Positions 1 to 8,129 of a stretch of 64,000 nucleotides of DNA are shown one piece after another. The stretch covers positions 372,001-436,000 of the forward strand of contig NZ_FOJG01000002.1 of NCBI RefSeq assembly GCF_900110835.1, in the 5' to 3' direction. Origin of the DNA: Chitinophaga arvensicola. Its GTDB lineage: Bacteria > Bacteroidota > Bacteroidia > Chitinophagales > Chitinophagaceae. The stretch's first letter is position 1. Each line of letters opens with the position of its first letter. A program made the translations under genes and the position numbers. The notes under the pieces were generated by a model, which made no database searches, was not told the origin of the DNA, and worked only from the letters and a program-made list of their open reading frames with translations.

Positions 1-950
1 TGCTGAAACCGATGAACTGTCCGCATCACTGTGAACTGTATAAAGTATCGCCTAAGTCGTACAAAGACTTACCCGTTCGCTTTGCAGAATTTGGTACCGT
101 TTACCGTTACGAGCAGCATGGTGAACTCCATGGTCTTACCCGTGTAAGAGGATTTACTCAGGATGATGCGCACCTTTTCTGCCGTCCCGACCAGGTGAAA
201 GAAGAGTTCCAGAAAGTAATCGACCTGGTGATGTATGTATTCGAGAGCCTCAGCTTTACGGATTATACCGCACAGATTTCCCTGCGCGATAAAGAAGACC
301 GTAGCAAGTACATAGGAACCGATGAAAACTGGGAACTGGCAGAACAGGCTATTATTGAATCCGCTGCAGAGAAAGGTCTGAAAACCGTGGTAGAGTATGG
401 CGAAGCCGCTTTCTACGGTCCTAAGCTCGATTTCATGGTGAAAGATGCCCTGGGCCGTAAATGGCAGCTGGGTACCATCCAGGTGGATTACAACCTGCCG
501 GAACGCTTTGAACTGGAGTATATCGGGGCAGACAACCAGAAACACCGCCCGGTAATGATTCACCGTGCGCCATTTGGTTCCCTGGAAAGATTTATCGCAG
601 TGCTGATCGAACACTGTGCCGGCAAATTCCCGTTGTGGTTAGCGCCAACACAGGTGAAAATCCTGCCTATCAGCGATAAAAGCCAGGCCTACGCAGAAAA
701 AGTAGCAGAATTGCTAAAAAAAGCGGAAATTCGCGCTGAAATAGATGATAGAAGCGAAAAAATCGGTAAAAAGATCCGGGAAGCAGAACTGGCAAAAATT
801 CCATACATGCTGGTACTCGGTGAAAAAGAAGCAGCCGACAATGTAGTAGCCGTTCGTCGTCAATCTAAAGGTGATCTGGGAACTATGCAACTCGAACAGT
901 TTACCACACTGGTAAACGATGAGGTAGTAAACCGTAAGCCAATTGAATAA
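1..950 (+). CDS. thrS: Threonine--tRNA ligase, C-terminal part (5' truncated by window edge)
   Basis: This is the C-terminal ~315 residues of threonyl-tRNA synthetase, which charges tRNA-Thr in the cytoplasm. The open frame runs in from the left edge, so the editing and N-terminal domains lie outside the window. Visible class II features are the zinc-site cysteine in MNCPHHC at the first in-frame Met (nt 12), a motif 2 region around RYEQHGELHGLTRVRGF, the zinc-ligand histidine in DDAHLFC, and a motif 3 region with HRAPFGSLERF. The last ~100 residues, from PLWLAPTQVKILP onward, form the anticodon-binding domain. infC follows 170 bp downstream, the usual bacterial order. Identification is secure. 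Confidence 0.98.
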   Translation, partial: LKPMNCPHHCELYKVSPKSYKDLPVRFAEFGTVYRYEQHGELHGLTRVRGFTQDDAHLFCRPDQVKEEFQKVIDLVMYVFESLSFTDYTAQISLRDKEDRSKYIGTDENWELAEQAIIESAAEKGLKTVVEYGEAAFYGPKLDFMVKDALGRKWQLGTIQVDYNLPERFELEYIGADNQKHRPVMIHRAPFGSLERFIAVLIEHCAGKFPLWLAPTQVKILPISDKSQAYAEKVAELLKKAEIRAEIDDRSEKIGKKIREAELAKIPYMLVLGEKEAADNVVAVRRQSKGDLGTMQLEQFTTLVNDEVVNRKPIE

Positions 951-1032
951 CATCGCAATAATGTGGAAAAAAGGTATATAAAACAATGAACATTACTATA
1001 TTGAGGTATGTTTATTGCTATGATTTTCCCCG

Positions 1033-1040
1033 TATTTTTG
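1033..1040 (+). promoter_or_regulatory. Putative -7 promoter element for infC
   Basis: TATTTTTG fits the Bacteroidota -7 consensus TAnnTTTG and lies 81 bp before the infC start. No clear TTTG is seen 19 bp upstream, so the -33 half is weak. Transcription would start about 1046, just before the hairpin-forming leader. Confidence 0.4.
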
Positions 1041-1053
1041 TAAAGATTGTTTT

Positions 1054-1083
1054 TGGTCCATGGACGATATGTGGACCATGGAC
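1054..1083 (+). promoter_or_regulatory. infC 5' leader with two mutually exclusive hairpins
   Basis: Two overlapping inverted repeats are visible. TGGTCCA (1054-1060) pairs with TGGACCA (1072-1078), or GTCCATGG (1056-1063) pairs with CCATGGAC (1076-1083). They share bases, so only one can form. The placement between a putative -7 box and infC suggests a regulatory leader, but no ligand or protein site is recognised. A plain terminator is less likely because no T-run follows. Confidence 0.45.
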
Positions 1084-1120
1084 TAAAAGGACAATTAATT
1101 AATTAATTTTATTTTTCTTA

Positions 1121-1831
1121 ATGCAACAAAGACCCAGACCAAGTTTTGGCGGCAACAACCGGGGAAGAAACCCCAACTTCCGCAGGGAACAACAACAAGA
1201 ACATCGCACCAACAGGATGATACGCGTTCCTGAGGTAAGACTTGTAGGTGAAAATATTGAGGTAGGTGTCTACAGAACAGAGGATGCATTGCGTATGGCA
1301 GAGGAACAGGGTTTAGACCTGGTTGAGATTTCTCCGAATGCTGTGCCTCCCGTTTGTCGTATCATCGACTACAATAAATTCCTTTACGAAAAGAAGAAGA
1401 AGGAAAAGGAAATGAAGGCGAAGGCGCACAAAAGTGAAGTGAAAGAAATTCGCTTTACGCCTAACACCGACGACCATGACTTCGATTTCAAAGCGAAACA
1501 TGCAGAAAGCTTCCTGAAAGACGGTAACAAGGTGAAAACCTATGTACAGTTTAAAGGCCGGGCCATCATGTTTAAGGAACGTGGCGAATTAATTCTCCTG
1601 AAATTCGCTGAAAGACTGGCGGAAGTAGGTGGTCTCGAAAGTATGCCTACCATGGAAGGTAAGCGTATGATCGCCATCTTCGCTCCAAAAGCAGCGAAAA
1701 AGAAAGAGAAGGAACCTAAGGAACCAAGAGAACCAAGGGAACCGAGAGAGCCAAGAGAACCAAAAGAAGCAAAGGCACCCGTTACGCCTCCTCCAGCTGC
1801 TGATGCAGCACCGGAAGATGCTAACGCGTAA
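1121..1831 (+). CDS. infC: Translation initiation factor IF-3 with charged extensions
   Basis: IF-3 binds the 30S subunit, prevents premature 50S joining and proofreads initiator tRNA. The 236-residue product is longer than the usual ~180. It has a glycine/asparagine/arginine-rich N-terminal tail of ~30 residues, then the N-domain (about 33-105, including VCRIIDYNKFLYE), a lysine-rich linker helix and the C-domain (about 110-195, RFTPNTDDHDF and MEGKRMIAIF). The C-terminal tail holds tandem Glu-Pro-Arg/Lys triplets (about 200-220) followed by an Ala/Pro stretch. The start chosen is ATG; a non-canonical upstream start, as in E. coli infC, cannot be excluded because the frame is open upstream to 1103. 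rpmI and rplT, normally next, lie 26 kb away. Confidence 0.97.
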   Translation: MQQRPRPSFGGNNRGRNPNFRREQQQEHRTNRMIRVPEVRLVGENIEVGVYRTEDALRMAEEQGLDLVEISPNAVPPVCRIIDYNKFLYEKKKKEKEMKAKAHKSEVKEIRFTPNTDDHDFDFKAKHAESFLKDGNKVKTYVQFKGRAIMFKERGELILLKFAERLAEVGGLESMPTMEGKRMIAIFAPKAAKKKEKEPKEPREPREPREPREPKEAKAPVTPPPAADAAPEDANA

Positions 1832-1852
1832 CCGATGGTTATATCACATTAA

Positions 1853-1895
1853 AAAAGCAGCACAGCAGGGTGTATTACCCTGTTGCGCTGCTTTT
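1853..1895 (+). terminator. Rho-independent terminator of infC
   Basis: An 18-bp stem with two wobble-type positions (left arm AAAAGCAGCACAGCAGGG, right arm CCCTGTTGCGCTGCTTTT) encloses a 7-nt loop and ends in a T-rich tract, 21 bp after the infC stop. It separates infC from the genes beyond. Confidence 0.85.
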
Positions 1896-1940
1896 ACTTT
1901 TATAGGGTAGCCAACCAGGGCCTTATTATTTCTGAGCACG

Positions 1941-2456
1941 CTACTGGATTTCCTTCAATACCTTCCTGGCCCTGGAACGAATGCCCGGCGTAGGATTGCT
2001 CTCCAGCTGTTCCTCAATCAGCAGGCGGATTTCATTTTTGATGTCCGGATAAGCTGTTGCCAGTTGCGCCAGTACCGTCATAGAAAAAGCCTTCACCGCC
2101 ACCGTTTCCTGCGGATCTTCCAGGAAAGAAAAACAACTGTTCATTACCGGCCCATGCAGGGGCTCAGGTACACGCAGGTGTTGTAGCACCCTTAAAACAT
2201 TCCGCTTTACTGCTACCGGTATTCCTGCCTGTTCCATCCTGGCTACCATGGCCGGCAGGTGAGGAGTGAGCAACGCCGGATCATGTTCTGCCACAAAACT
2301 CACCACCCAGGCTGCCCGTTGTACCACCCGGTAATCATCCTGCAAAAATAAGGTCATCAAGCCGGCAAACCGGTCGGGGCTACGGCCAATCCAGGCGGCA
2401 ATCCGAAGCGATTGGGCGCGGGAATGCTCCGCTAAAATTTCAGTACGAAGATCCAT
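1941..2456 (-). CDS. HEAT-repeat-like alpha-solenoid protein
   Basis: This 171-residue, almost wholly helical protein has no signal peptide. Successive helix pairs of ~35 residues are visible (for example VVQRAAWVVSFVAEHDPALL, then VKRNVLRVLQHLRVPEPLHG, then VAVKAFSMTVLAQLATAYPD), the pattern of HEAT or ARM scaffolds. No catalytic motif is seen. The C-terminal end, IRSRARKVLKEIQ, is strongly basic. It faces the HD-domain gene on the same strand, with about 107 bp between its start and that gene's stop, so the two may be co-transcribed. Such small solenoids usually mediate protein-protein contacts, but the partner is unknown. Confidence 0.6.
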   Translation of the reverse strand: MDLRTEILAEHSRAQSLRIAAWIGRSPDRFAGLMTLFLQDDYRVVQRAAWVVSFVAEHDPALLTPHLPAMVARMEQAGIPVAVKRNVLRVLQHLRVPEPLHGPVMNSCFSFLEDPQETVAVKAFSMTVLAQLATAYPDIKNEIRLLIEEQLESNPTPGIRSRARKVLKEIQ

Positions 2457-2563
2457 AGTGCTGCAATTTAATACAGCAGATGGTAATGATCGCGAAAGTG
2501 CAGGAGGATTTTCACAAAGCGGATATAGCAGACAGTGATTCTTTTAATAAAGCAACAACCGGT

Positions 2564-3145
2564 TTAGTGCGTGCCATGTGCCAGCAAATAAGCCAGGGTT
2601 CTGGCGCGCATCCGCGCTACATCTTCCGGGTTAACGGCCATGTCGGTTTCCTTACCCATATCGTCCCAGATACGGAGCTGTATATATTGCTGAAATAAAG
2701 GGTCGCTACGGAACGCCAGCGCTTCTTCTTCTGTCATCGGGCCTCCCTGGTATTCCAGTGTTTGTTTGCTGGCTTCTGAAAGCGTATCGTAATAGGCGCT
2801 GTCGGACCAGGTGAGGTACCGTTTGGCATTTACATGACTGCCCACGAGTTGTGCCATGCGCGCCGGGAAGCCACATTCCAGCAGGAAGGCACTGCCCAGG
2901 TCATCATGCGCCCGGGTACCCAAACCGCCCATCTGTGGAGCGTTTTCGAAGAAGTGGCCGATATCATGCAGGAAGGCGGCAATAATCATTTCATCATCAA
3001 AACCGGTGCTTTCTGCAATCAGGGCAGCCTGCATCATATGCATCAGCATGGTAACATCTTCTCCGTATTCATGCTGCCCGTAGGTGTCGTACAGGTCAAA
3101 AATTTTATTGATCACGGATTGGGCGTGTAATTCAGTGTCGGTCAT
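2564..3145 (-). CDS. HD-domain protein of the PhnZ/MIOX-like type
   Basis: The 193-residue protein has the HD metal-site signature: His36, His60-Asp61 and His64 in FLHDIGH, His80 in AHDDLG, His104 in GSHVNAKRYL and Asp161 in RIWDD. As I recall it, these spacings agree closely with PhnZ, the mixed-valence di-iron oxygenase that cleaves 2-amino-1-hydroxyethylphosphonate, and the family also resembles myo-inositol oxygenase. A Tyr-Gly-x-x-Glu-like element near residue 27 also resembles PhnZ. No PhnY partner or other phosphonate gene lies nearby, so substrate and physiological role are open. A phosphohydrolase activity, as in ordinary HD proteins, is the alternative. Confidence 0.75.
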   Translation of the reverse strand: MTDTELHAQSVINKIFDLYDTYGQHEYGEDVTMLMHMMQAALIAESTGFDDEMIIAAFLHDIGHFFENAPQMGGLGTRAHDDLGSAFLLECGFPARMAQLVGSHVNAKRYLTWSDSAYYDTLSEASKQTLEYQGGPMTEEEALAFRSDPLFQQYIQLRIWDDMGKETDMAVNPEDVARMRARTLAYLLAHGTH

Positions 3146-3199
3146 TTTCGTACGTTTATATGGGTTAGTACAGTTTTTTCATATGATAACGTGATATCG

Positions 3200-3207
3200 C
3201 AAATGTA
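3200..3207 (-). promoter_or_regulatory. Putative -7 element for the HD-domain gene
   Basis: On the minus strand the bases read TACATTTG, a match to TAnnTTTG, 55 bp before the start of the HD gene. I see no good -33 TTTG at the usual 19-bp spacing. Confidence 0.35.
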
Positions 3208-3288
3208 ATAGCTGTTAATGCTTTATGTGCCTGCCGCATGTTATGTTTTTATTAATCCCGCGACGGTTTTCAAACGCGAATAATCCTT

Positions 3289-3296
3289 TACCTTTG
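3289..3296 (+). promoter_or_regulatory. Putative -7 element for the cation efflux gene
   Basis: TACCTTTG matches TAnnTTTG and lies 29 bp before the TTG start of the efflux gene. The -33 position holds only GTTTT. Confidence 0.5.
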
Positions 3297-3324
3297 CCCT
3301 TTACCATTACACAAAACTGAACCA

Positions 3325-4302
3325 TTGCTAAAAAAAGAACTGCGCGTCATCCTGGTGTCGCTGATTGTTAGTTTTATACTCACGGTCGCGAAATTCTCGG
3401 CGTACTTTATGACCCATTCCGTTGCCATCCTCTCGGATGCGCTGGAATCCATTATCAATGTGGTAGCTGGTGGTTTTGCCTGTTACAGTATTTACCTGGC
3501 CAGTCAGCCTAAAGACGCCAATCATCCTTACGGACATGGGAAGGTGGAGTTTTTCTCTATCGGTTTTGAAGGCGCCATGATCTTTATTGCCGGGGTACTT
3601 ATCCTCGTAAAAGCAATACAATATTTTATCCTGCCACGTGAACTGCAGCAGATCGAAAACGGGTTATGGGTGCTCGGTGCCACTACAGTCGCCAACCTGC
3701 TGCTGGGTATGTACCTGGTACGATCCGGTAAACAACTTTCTTCTATTACCATCTCCGGAAATGGTCAGCATATCATGACCGATGTTTACAGCAGTGCGGG
3801 TTTGATTGCTGCATTATGCGTGATTCACTTTACCGGCTGGAGCTGGCTGGATCCCGCAGTGTCGCTGCTGATGGGTGGTTTGATCCTCACCAAAGGCTAT
3901 CAGCTTATGCGCCGTTCTATCTCCGGTTTAATGGATGAAACGGATATGAAGATAGTCGACAAAGTAATTGCTATTTTATCGGCACACCGCCGTCAGAACT
4001 GGATTGATGTGCACAATATGCGGGTGCAGCAGTATGGTAATAATTATCATATCGATTGCCACATCACGCTGCCGTATTACCTGGAACTGAATGATGCGCA
4101 TGATGAAATGAAACAGGTGGAGAAGCTGGTCAACAGCGAGTTTTCGGGAAGTGAAGTGGAATTTTTTATTCATATGGATCCCTGTATTCCTTCCTGTTGC
4201 CATTACTGTTTAAAAGAAGCCTGCCCGGTTAGAAGTCATGCGTTTACCGGCGAAATAATATGGACCCGGGATAACGTTTTACCCAACAGAAAGCACGGAT
4301 AA
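3325..4302 (+). CDS. Cation diffusion facilitator (CDF) family metal efflux transporter
   Basis: CDF transporters are inner-membrane Zn2+/Co2+/Fe2+:H+ antiporters. The 325-residue protein has about six membrane segments (residues ~5-210) followed by a cytoplasmic domain. Family signatures are HSVAILSDALES in TM2, the loop NHPYGHGKVEFF, and the TM5 metal site HIMTDVYSSAG (HxxxD). The C-terminal domain carries IDCHITLPYYLELNDAHD and an unusual cysteine cluster, PCIPSCCHYC followed by EACP, that could bind metal. The frame opens with TTG; no ATG occurs before the first membrane helix, so TTG is taken as start. Metal specificity is not readable. Confidence 0.9.
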   Translation: MLKKELRVILVSLIVSFILTVAKFSAYFMTHSVAILSDALESIINVVAGGFACYSIYLASQPKDANHPYGHGKVEFFSIGFEGAMIFIAGVLILVKAIQYFILPRELQQIENGLWVLGATTVANLLLGMYLVRSGKQLSSITISGNGQHIMTDVYSSAGLIAALCVIHFTGWSWLDPAVSLLMGGLILTKGYQLMRRSISGLMDETDMKIVDKVIAILSAHRRQNWIDVHNMRVQQYGNNYHIDCHITLPYYLELNDAHDEMKQVEKLVNSEFSGSEVEFFIHMDPCIPSCCHYCLKEACPVRSHAFTGEIIWTRDNVLPNRKHG

Positions 4303-4310
4303 GGTATACA

Positions 4311-4370
4311 TCTCCCAATAAAAAAACCAGCATAGCTTATACAAGTTATGCTGGTTTTTTTATTGGGAGA
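4311..4370. terminator. Bidirectional terminator, perfect 24-bp stem
   Basis: Two perfect 24-nt inverted arms (4311-4334 and 4347-4370) enclose a 12-nt loop. The core CCAGCATA/TATGCTGG is flanked by A7 and T7, so it can stop transcripts from both the efflux gene and the convergent serine hydrolase gene. Confidence 0.9.
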
Positions 4371-4382
4371 TATGTTACGCTT

Positions 4383-5594
4383 TTATTCTTCTCCTGCTTC
4401 TTCTCCATCACCGTGGCCTATGATATCACGCACCGGTTTTACCGCCTGGTAGATACCCCGGTTATATTTATTTCCAAGGATGATGAGGGTAGTAGAGTCC
4501 TGGATAAAACGATAAAATACGGTATTGTTACCATGCCACCAGCCGTTGTGGTAGATGATGTTTTTAGTACTGTCGGGGTACACCATGAGGCGCCATCCCA
4601 GTCCGTAGTTGCGAACACCCGGTTTCTCATGACTGTAAGGCGTATAGGCTTCCTTGAGGGTAGCTTCATTCAGGAACTGGCCGGAGTAGAGCGCCTGGTC
4701 CCATTTCAACATATCCTGTGCGCTGCTGTAGATGCCTTTGTCGCCCATGACACCATCAAAATAAGTGTCGGGTTCGAACTGCCCGTTGTATTTGTGACTC
4801 TGGGTTTGATGAGAACGGGTGGCTGATGCCGGATCATATACAAACGTACTGGACATGTGCAGCGGACCGAAAATGGTTTGTTGCATAAAGTCCGGGTACT
4901 TCTGACCACTTACTTTTTCAATGATAGACGCCAGCAGGAGGTAGTTGGTATTGCAATACTGGAAGTGTGTGCCAGGTAGATGCTGGATAGCAGGTTTGTG
5001 CTGCTCCATCAGTTTAATCACCTCATCGTTGGTGATGAAGCGGGCTTCCTCTTTCCAGAGGCTGTCACAGAAATAAAGATAATTGGGCAGGCCGCTGCGG
5101 TGACTCAGCAACATGCGTACATTGATGCCTTTGTAAGGGAATGCGGGAAAGAATTTTTGCAGGGAATCGTCCAGGTGAAGTTTCTGATTTTGCACCAGCC
5201 ACATCACGGCCGCACCGGTAAAGGTTTTGGACACGGAAGCCAGCTGAAAGGAGGAGCTGTCTATCACCGGCGTTTTAGTCCGGGAGTTTTCGTAGCCATG
5301 GTACTTTTCAAAAATGACCACTCCTTTCCGGGCCACAATCATGGAGCCGTTAAATCCTGAACGGAGCAATTTACCGTTGTAAAAGGCTTCCAGCTCATGC
5401 TGCATCTGTATGGTACGCGGTGATTTAAGAATTGCTTCTTTCTCCGCTGCTGATAATCCTATGGTAAAGCGTACTGAATCTGACGCTGCTTTTCTTTTGC
5501 TTTCTTCTCTGCGTGCTGCATTACTCTGACAACTGGAGATAACTGCAATTCCCGTTATGGTTAATATGATACTTACTGCTTTCAATCGCTTCAT
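4383..5594 (-). CDS. Serine hydrolase, class C beta-lactamase-like lipoprotein
   Basis: The 403-residue protein belongs to the penicillin-binding/class C beta-lactamase fold group, which covers esterases, D-aminopeptidases and DD-peptidases. The N-terminus is a lipoprotein signal (hydrophobic stretch, then ISSC with Cys22). The nucleophile motif is Ser120-Val-Ser-Lys123, the second motif is the Tyr-Cys-Asn of HFQYCNTNY, and YHNGWWHGNN supplies the HxG-like third motif. It probably acts in the periplasm or outer membrane. The gene stands alone after a shared terminator. A true beta-lactamase role cannot be told from sequence; an esterase or peptidase role is equally possible. Confidence 0.85.
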   Translation of the reverse strand: MKRLKAVSIILTITGIAVISSCQSNAARREESKRKAASDSVRFTIGLSAAEKEAILKSPRTIQMQHELEAFYNGKLLRSGFNGSMIVARKGVVIFEKYHGYENSRTKTPVIDSSSFQLASVSKTFTGAAVMWLVQNQKLHLDDSLQKFFPAFPYKGINVRMLLSHRSGLPNYLYFCDSLWKEEARFITNDEVIKLMEQHKPAIQHLPGTHFQYCNTNYLLLASIIEKVSGQKYPDFMQQTIFGPLHMSSTFVYDPASATRSHQTQSHKYNGQFEPDTYFDGVMGDKGIYSSAQDMLKWDQALYSGQFLNEATLKEAYTPYSHEKPGVRNYGLGWRLMVYPDSTKNIIYHNGWWHGNNTVFYRFIQDSTTLIILGNKYNRGIYQAVKPVRDIIGHGDGEEAGEE

Positions 5595-5801
5595 TAGAGG
5601 AGTATGACTACTTTCTTAATTCAATTTAGACCTATAAAAATACAAAGCGCTAAATTTAGACCCAAAGGAAAAGACTGCCAAATAAAAACAGTGATTTCAG
5701 ATTCTTTTAATTGGTTTTTAAGCAAAAAAGTGTGAAAAACTTTAAAAAATAGCTTCGATTCCCGTGTTTTTTTGATAAAATCGAATTTGATCACGCTGCT
5801 A

Positions 5802-5832
5802 TTTGAATATTCCTCAACTTCGAGTAGGTTTG
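5802..5832 (+). promoter_or_regulatory. Promoter of serA, TTTG-N19-TAGGTTTG
   Basis: TTTG at 5802-5805 and TAGGTTTG at 5825-5832 are separated by exactly 19 bp, a full match to the Bacteroidota consensus. The transcript would carry a leader of about 70 nt. The 314-bp gap from 5595 to 5908 otherwise holds only AT-rich sequence; a 78-residue minus-strand frame there has no coding character. Confidence 0.75.
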
Positions 5833-5908
5833 TGCCCTGTTTCCCCGCTATCAGCAATTATTAAGCCAATTGCAACATAGAGATACATATATAATTTAGT
5901 ATAATATT

Positions 5909-7144
5909 ATGGACCAGCAAAAGTCAACAAGTTATCCGAAAGAGAAGATCAGCATTTTATTATTGGAAAACATCAGCGATGCTGCCGTGGCAGAATTTAC
6001 CACTGCAGGATACCATGTGCGCAAGCTATCGGGCGCGTTGAGTGAAGAGGATCTGATCAATGAAATCAAGGATGTTCATCTCCTGGGCATACGTTCCAAA
6101 ACCAAAGTAACCCGTAAAGTACTGGAATCGGCCAGGAAACTGCAGGCCATTGGTTGTTTTTGTATAGGTACCAACCAGGTAGATCTGAAGGCAGCCACCG
6201 AGCATGGTGTAACTGTATTTAACGCTCCTTATTCCAATACCCGTTCCGTGGCAGAGCTGGTAATCGGATTGTCGATTATTCTGATCCGTCGTATTGTTGA
6301 TAAAAATGCCGCCGCCCACAACGGTATCTGGCTGAAAGAAGCTACCGGCAGCTATGAACTCAGAGGTAAAACACTGGGCATCGTAGGATATGGTAACATC
6401 GGCAGCCAGGTGAGTGTGCTGGCAGAAGGGATGGGGATGAATGTCATCTATTATGATGCAGAAACCAAATTACCACTCGGTAATGCAGAACAGCAACGTA
6501 CACTGAAAGAACTGTTTAATAAAGCAGATATCGTTTCCTTGCACGTACCTTCCAGCAAAACCACTGCTAACATGATCACCAAAGAAGTACTGGCAGATGC
6601 AAAACCCGGCGCTATCTTTATTAACTACGCCCGTGGGGAAGTGGTGGATCTGGACGCACTGACAGAAGCCCTGCAGAGTGGCCGCCTGTCTGGCGCCGCA
6701 ATCGACGTATTCCCTGTAGAACCGGAAAAGAACGGTGCTGCATTCGCCACGCCGCTGCAGAAATTATCGAATGTGATCCTGACACCGCATATCGGTGGCA
6801 GCACAGAGGAAGCGCAACATAACATCGGACTGGATGTGAGCAGCAAAATGCTGAACTACCTGGAAAAAGGCGCCAGCTTCGGTTCACATACCGTACCAGC
6901 CATCAGCGTACCACCCATTGAAAATACACACCGTATCCTGCACATTCACAAGAACGTGCCGGGTGTATTGTCTGCCATCAACACAGCGTTATCCGCCAAC
7001 AAAATCAACATCCTGGGACAATATCTCAAAACCAACGACCAGATCGGTTACGTGGTATTGGATGTAGATACCCGGTTATCACAGGAAGCATTGGCGCTGC
7101 TGAAAGAAGTGGAGCATACTATTAAAACAAGATTGCTTTATTAA
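5909..7144 (+). CDS. serA: D-3-phosphoglycerate dehydrogenase with ACT domain
   Basis: SerA oxidises 3-phosphoglycerate to 3-phosphohydroxypyruvate with NAD+, the first step of serine synthesis. The 411 residues match the E. coli length. The NAD site is GIVGYGNIGSQ, and the catalytic Arg242, Glu271 and His294 (in YARGEVVD, DVFPVEPE and HIGGST) are each two positions after the E. coli residues as I know them. The C-terminal ~70 residues (HKNVPGVLSAINTALS) form an ACT domain, the site of serine feedback inhibition in the E. coli enzyme. It has its own consensus promoter and a terminator, so it appears to be a single-gene unit. Confidence 0.96.
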   Translation: MDQQKSTSYPKEKISILLLENISDAAVAEFTTAGYHVRKLSGALSEEDLINEIKDVHLLGIRSKTKVTRKVLESARKLQAIGCFCIGTNQVDLKAATEHGVTVFNAPYSNTRSVAELVIGLSIILIRRIVDKNAAAHNGIWLKEATGSYELRGKTLGIVGYGNIGSQVSVLAEGMGMNVIYYDAETKLPLGNAEQQRTLKELFNKADIVSLHVPSSKTTANMITKEVLADAKPGAIFINYARGEVVDLDALTEALQSGRLSGAAIDVFPVEPEKNGAAFATPLQKLSNVILTPHIGGSTEEAQHNIGLDVSSKMLNYLEKGASFGSHTVPAISVPPIENTHRILHIHKNVPGVLSAINTALSANKINILGQYLKTNDQIGYVVLDVDTRLSQEALALLKEVEHTIKTRLLY

Positions 7145-7168
7145 AAAGCGGTTAACTTTATAAGGAAA

Positions 7169-7202
7169 GGAAAGCAGGGAATTATCCCTGCTTTCCTTTT
7201 TT
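7169..7202 (+). terminator. Terminator of serA
   Basis: An 11-bp perfect stem, GGAAAGCAGGG / CCCTGCTTTCC, with a 6-nt loop is followed by T6, 24 bp after the serA stop. Confidence 0.88.
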
Positions 7203-7331
7203 AAATCAGCACCTTTACTTATAGCCGCTTTTTCTGCCCATTCACCGACTCTTTTTGCTCATATACATTTTTTCTTACTCTATTCTCAAAATTCTTTGTT
7301 AACCTTGTAGTGCAACTGAAAAAAATAGCAC

Positions 7332-8096
7332 ATGAAAATGAACAGGGCACTGACAACTGGAGTAGGGGTAATAGCCGGTCTTTTGTTGTATGTAAATGCT
7401 TCCGCACAGGATAGTGAACCGAATAAATGGGCGCCTGCCAATATTAAAATAGACGGACAGGCAACAGAATGGCCTAAACCCCTGCAGTTCTATAACAATG
7501 TGACCAAGTTATTTTACACGATAGCCAACGATCAGGAGAACTTATACGTAATCGTTAGTGTGCCTGATCCGCAGAGCCAGATGAAAATTATGCGTTCCGG
7601 TATCACCATTTCCATCAATCCCTCAGGAAAGAAGAAAGGTGGTGCCAGCATTACTTTTCCACTCACCTATAATGTAAACACCGGTGCGCCGGACGTGCCC
7701 GAAGAATCCAGGGCTTTAATTGCAGGCGAATTGAAGAAACAATTGCTGGCAAATGTGAAAGAGATCAAAGTGGATGGTTTTGATAGTATCCCGAATGGCA
7801 ATATTCCGGTGAAGAATACGTTTGGTATTCAAACAACCTCTTCTTTCGATGCAGCCAATAATCTGGTGTGTGAACTGGCCGTTCCGCTTAAAGTGCTGGG
7901 CATACCAGCAGGCAGTGATAAACCTATTGCCTACCACTTTAAGGTGAATGCAATGAAAAGAGAAGATAAAAAGGAACTGGAAGCCAAGCGCGCGAAAGGA
8001 CAACAACCCCCGATGCCAGGCGAGTATGCGGATCATTTCGCCTTGTATTATTCGGCTGATTTCTGGACCAGGCAAACACTGGCCACCCAGAAATAG
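7332..8096 (+). CDS. Secreted protein, CBM9/DOMON-like beta-sandwich
   Basis: This 254-residue protein starts with a signal peptide (MKMNRALTTGVGVIAGLLLYVNASAQD). The mature part opens with IKIDGQATEWPKP and LYVIVSVPDPQSQMK, a pattern I associate with family 9-type carbohydrate-binding or DOMON-like sandwiches found in many Bacteroidota exported proteins. No catalytic residues are recognised. The C-terminal part has a basic low-complexity segment (KREDKKELEAKRAKGQQ). It ends 33 bp before an S41 peptidase gene on the same strand and the two are probably co-transcribed, which suggests both act in the cell envelope. The ligand is unknown. Confidence 0.55.
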   Translation: MKMNRALTTGVGVIAGLLLYVNASAQDSEPNKWAPANIKIDGQATEWPKPLQFYNNVTKLFYTIANDQENLYVIVSVPDPQSQMKIMRSGITISINPSGKKKGGASITFPLTYNVNTGAPDVPEESRALIAGELKKQLLANVKEIKVDGFDSIPNGNIPVKNTFGIQTTSSFDAANNLVCELAVPLKVLGIPAGSDKPIAYHFKVNAMKREDKKELEAKRAKGQQPPMPGEYADHFALYYSADFWTRQTLATQK

Positions 8097-8129
8097 ACGA
8101 AGCAAAGAACTATCGTCATAACTGTTTTT

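Noticed and set aside
69..614. A 181-residue minus-strand frame inside thrS
   Set aside because: It is an antisense shadow of the strongly conserved thrS frame.
5621..5857. A 78-residue minus-strand frame before serA
   Set aside because: It overlaps the serA promoter, is lysine/phenylalanine-rich as expected from AT-rich noncoding DNA, and matches no family pattern.
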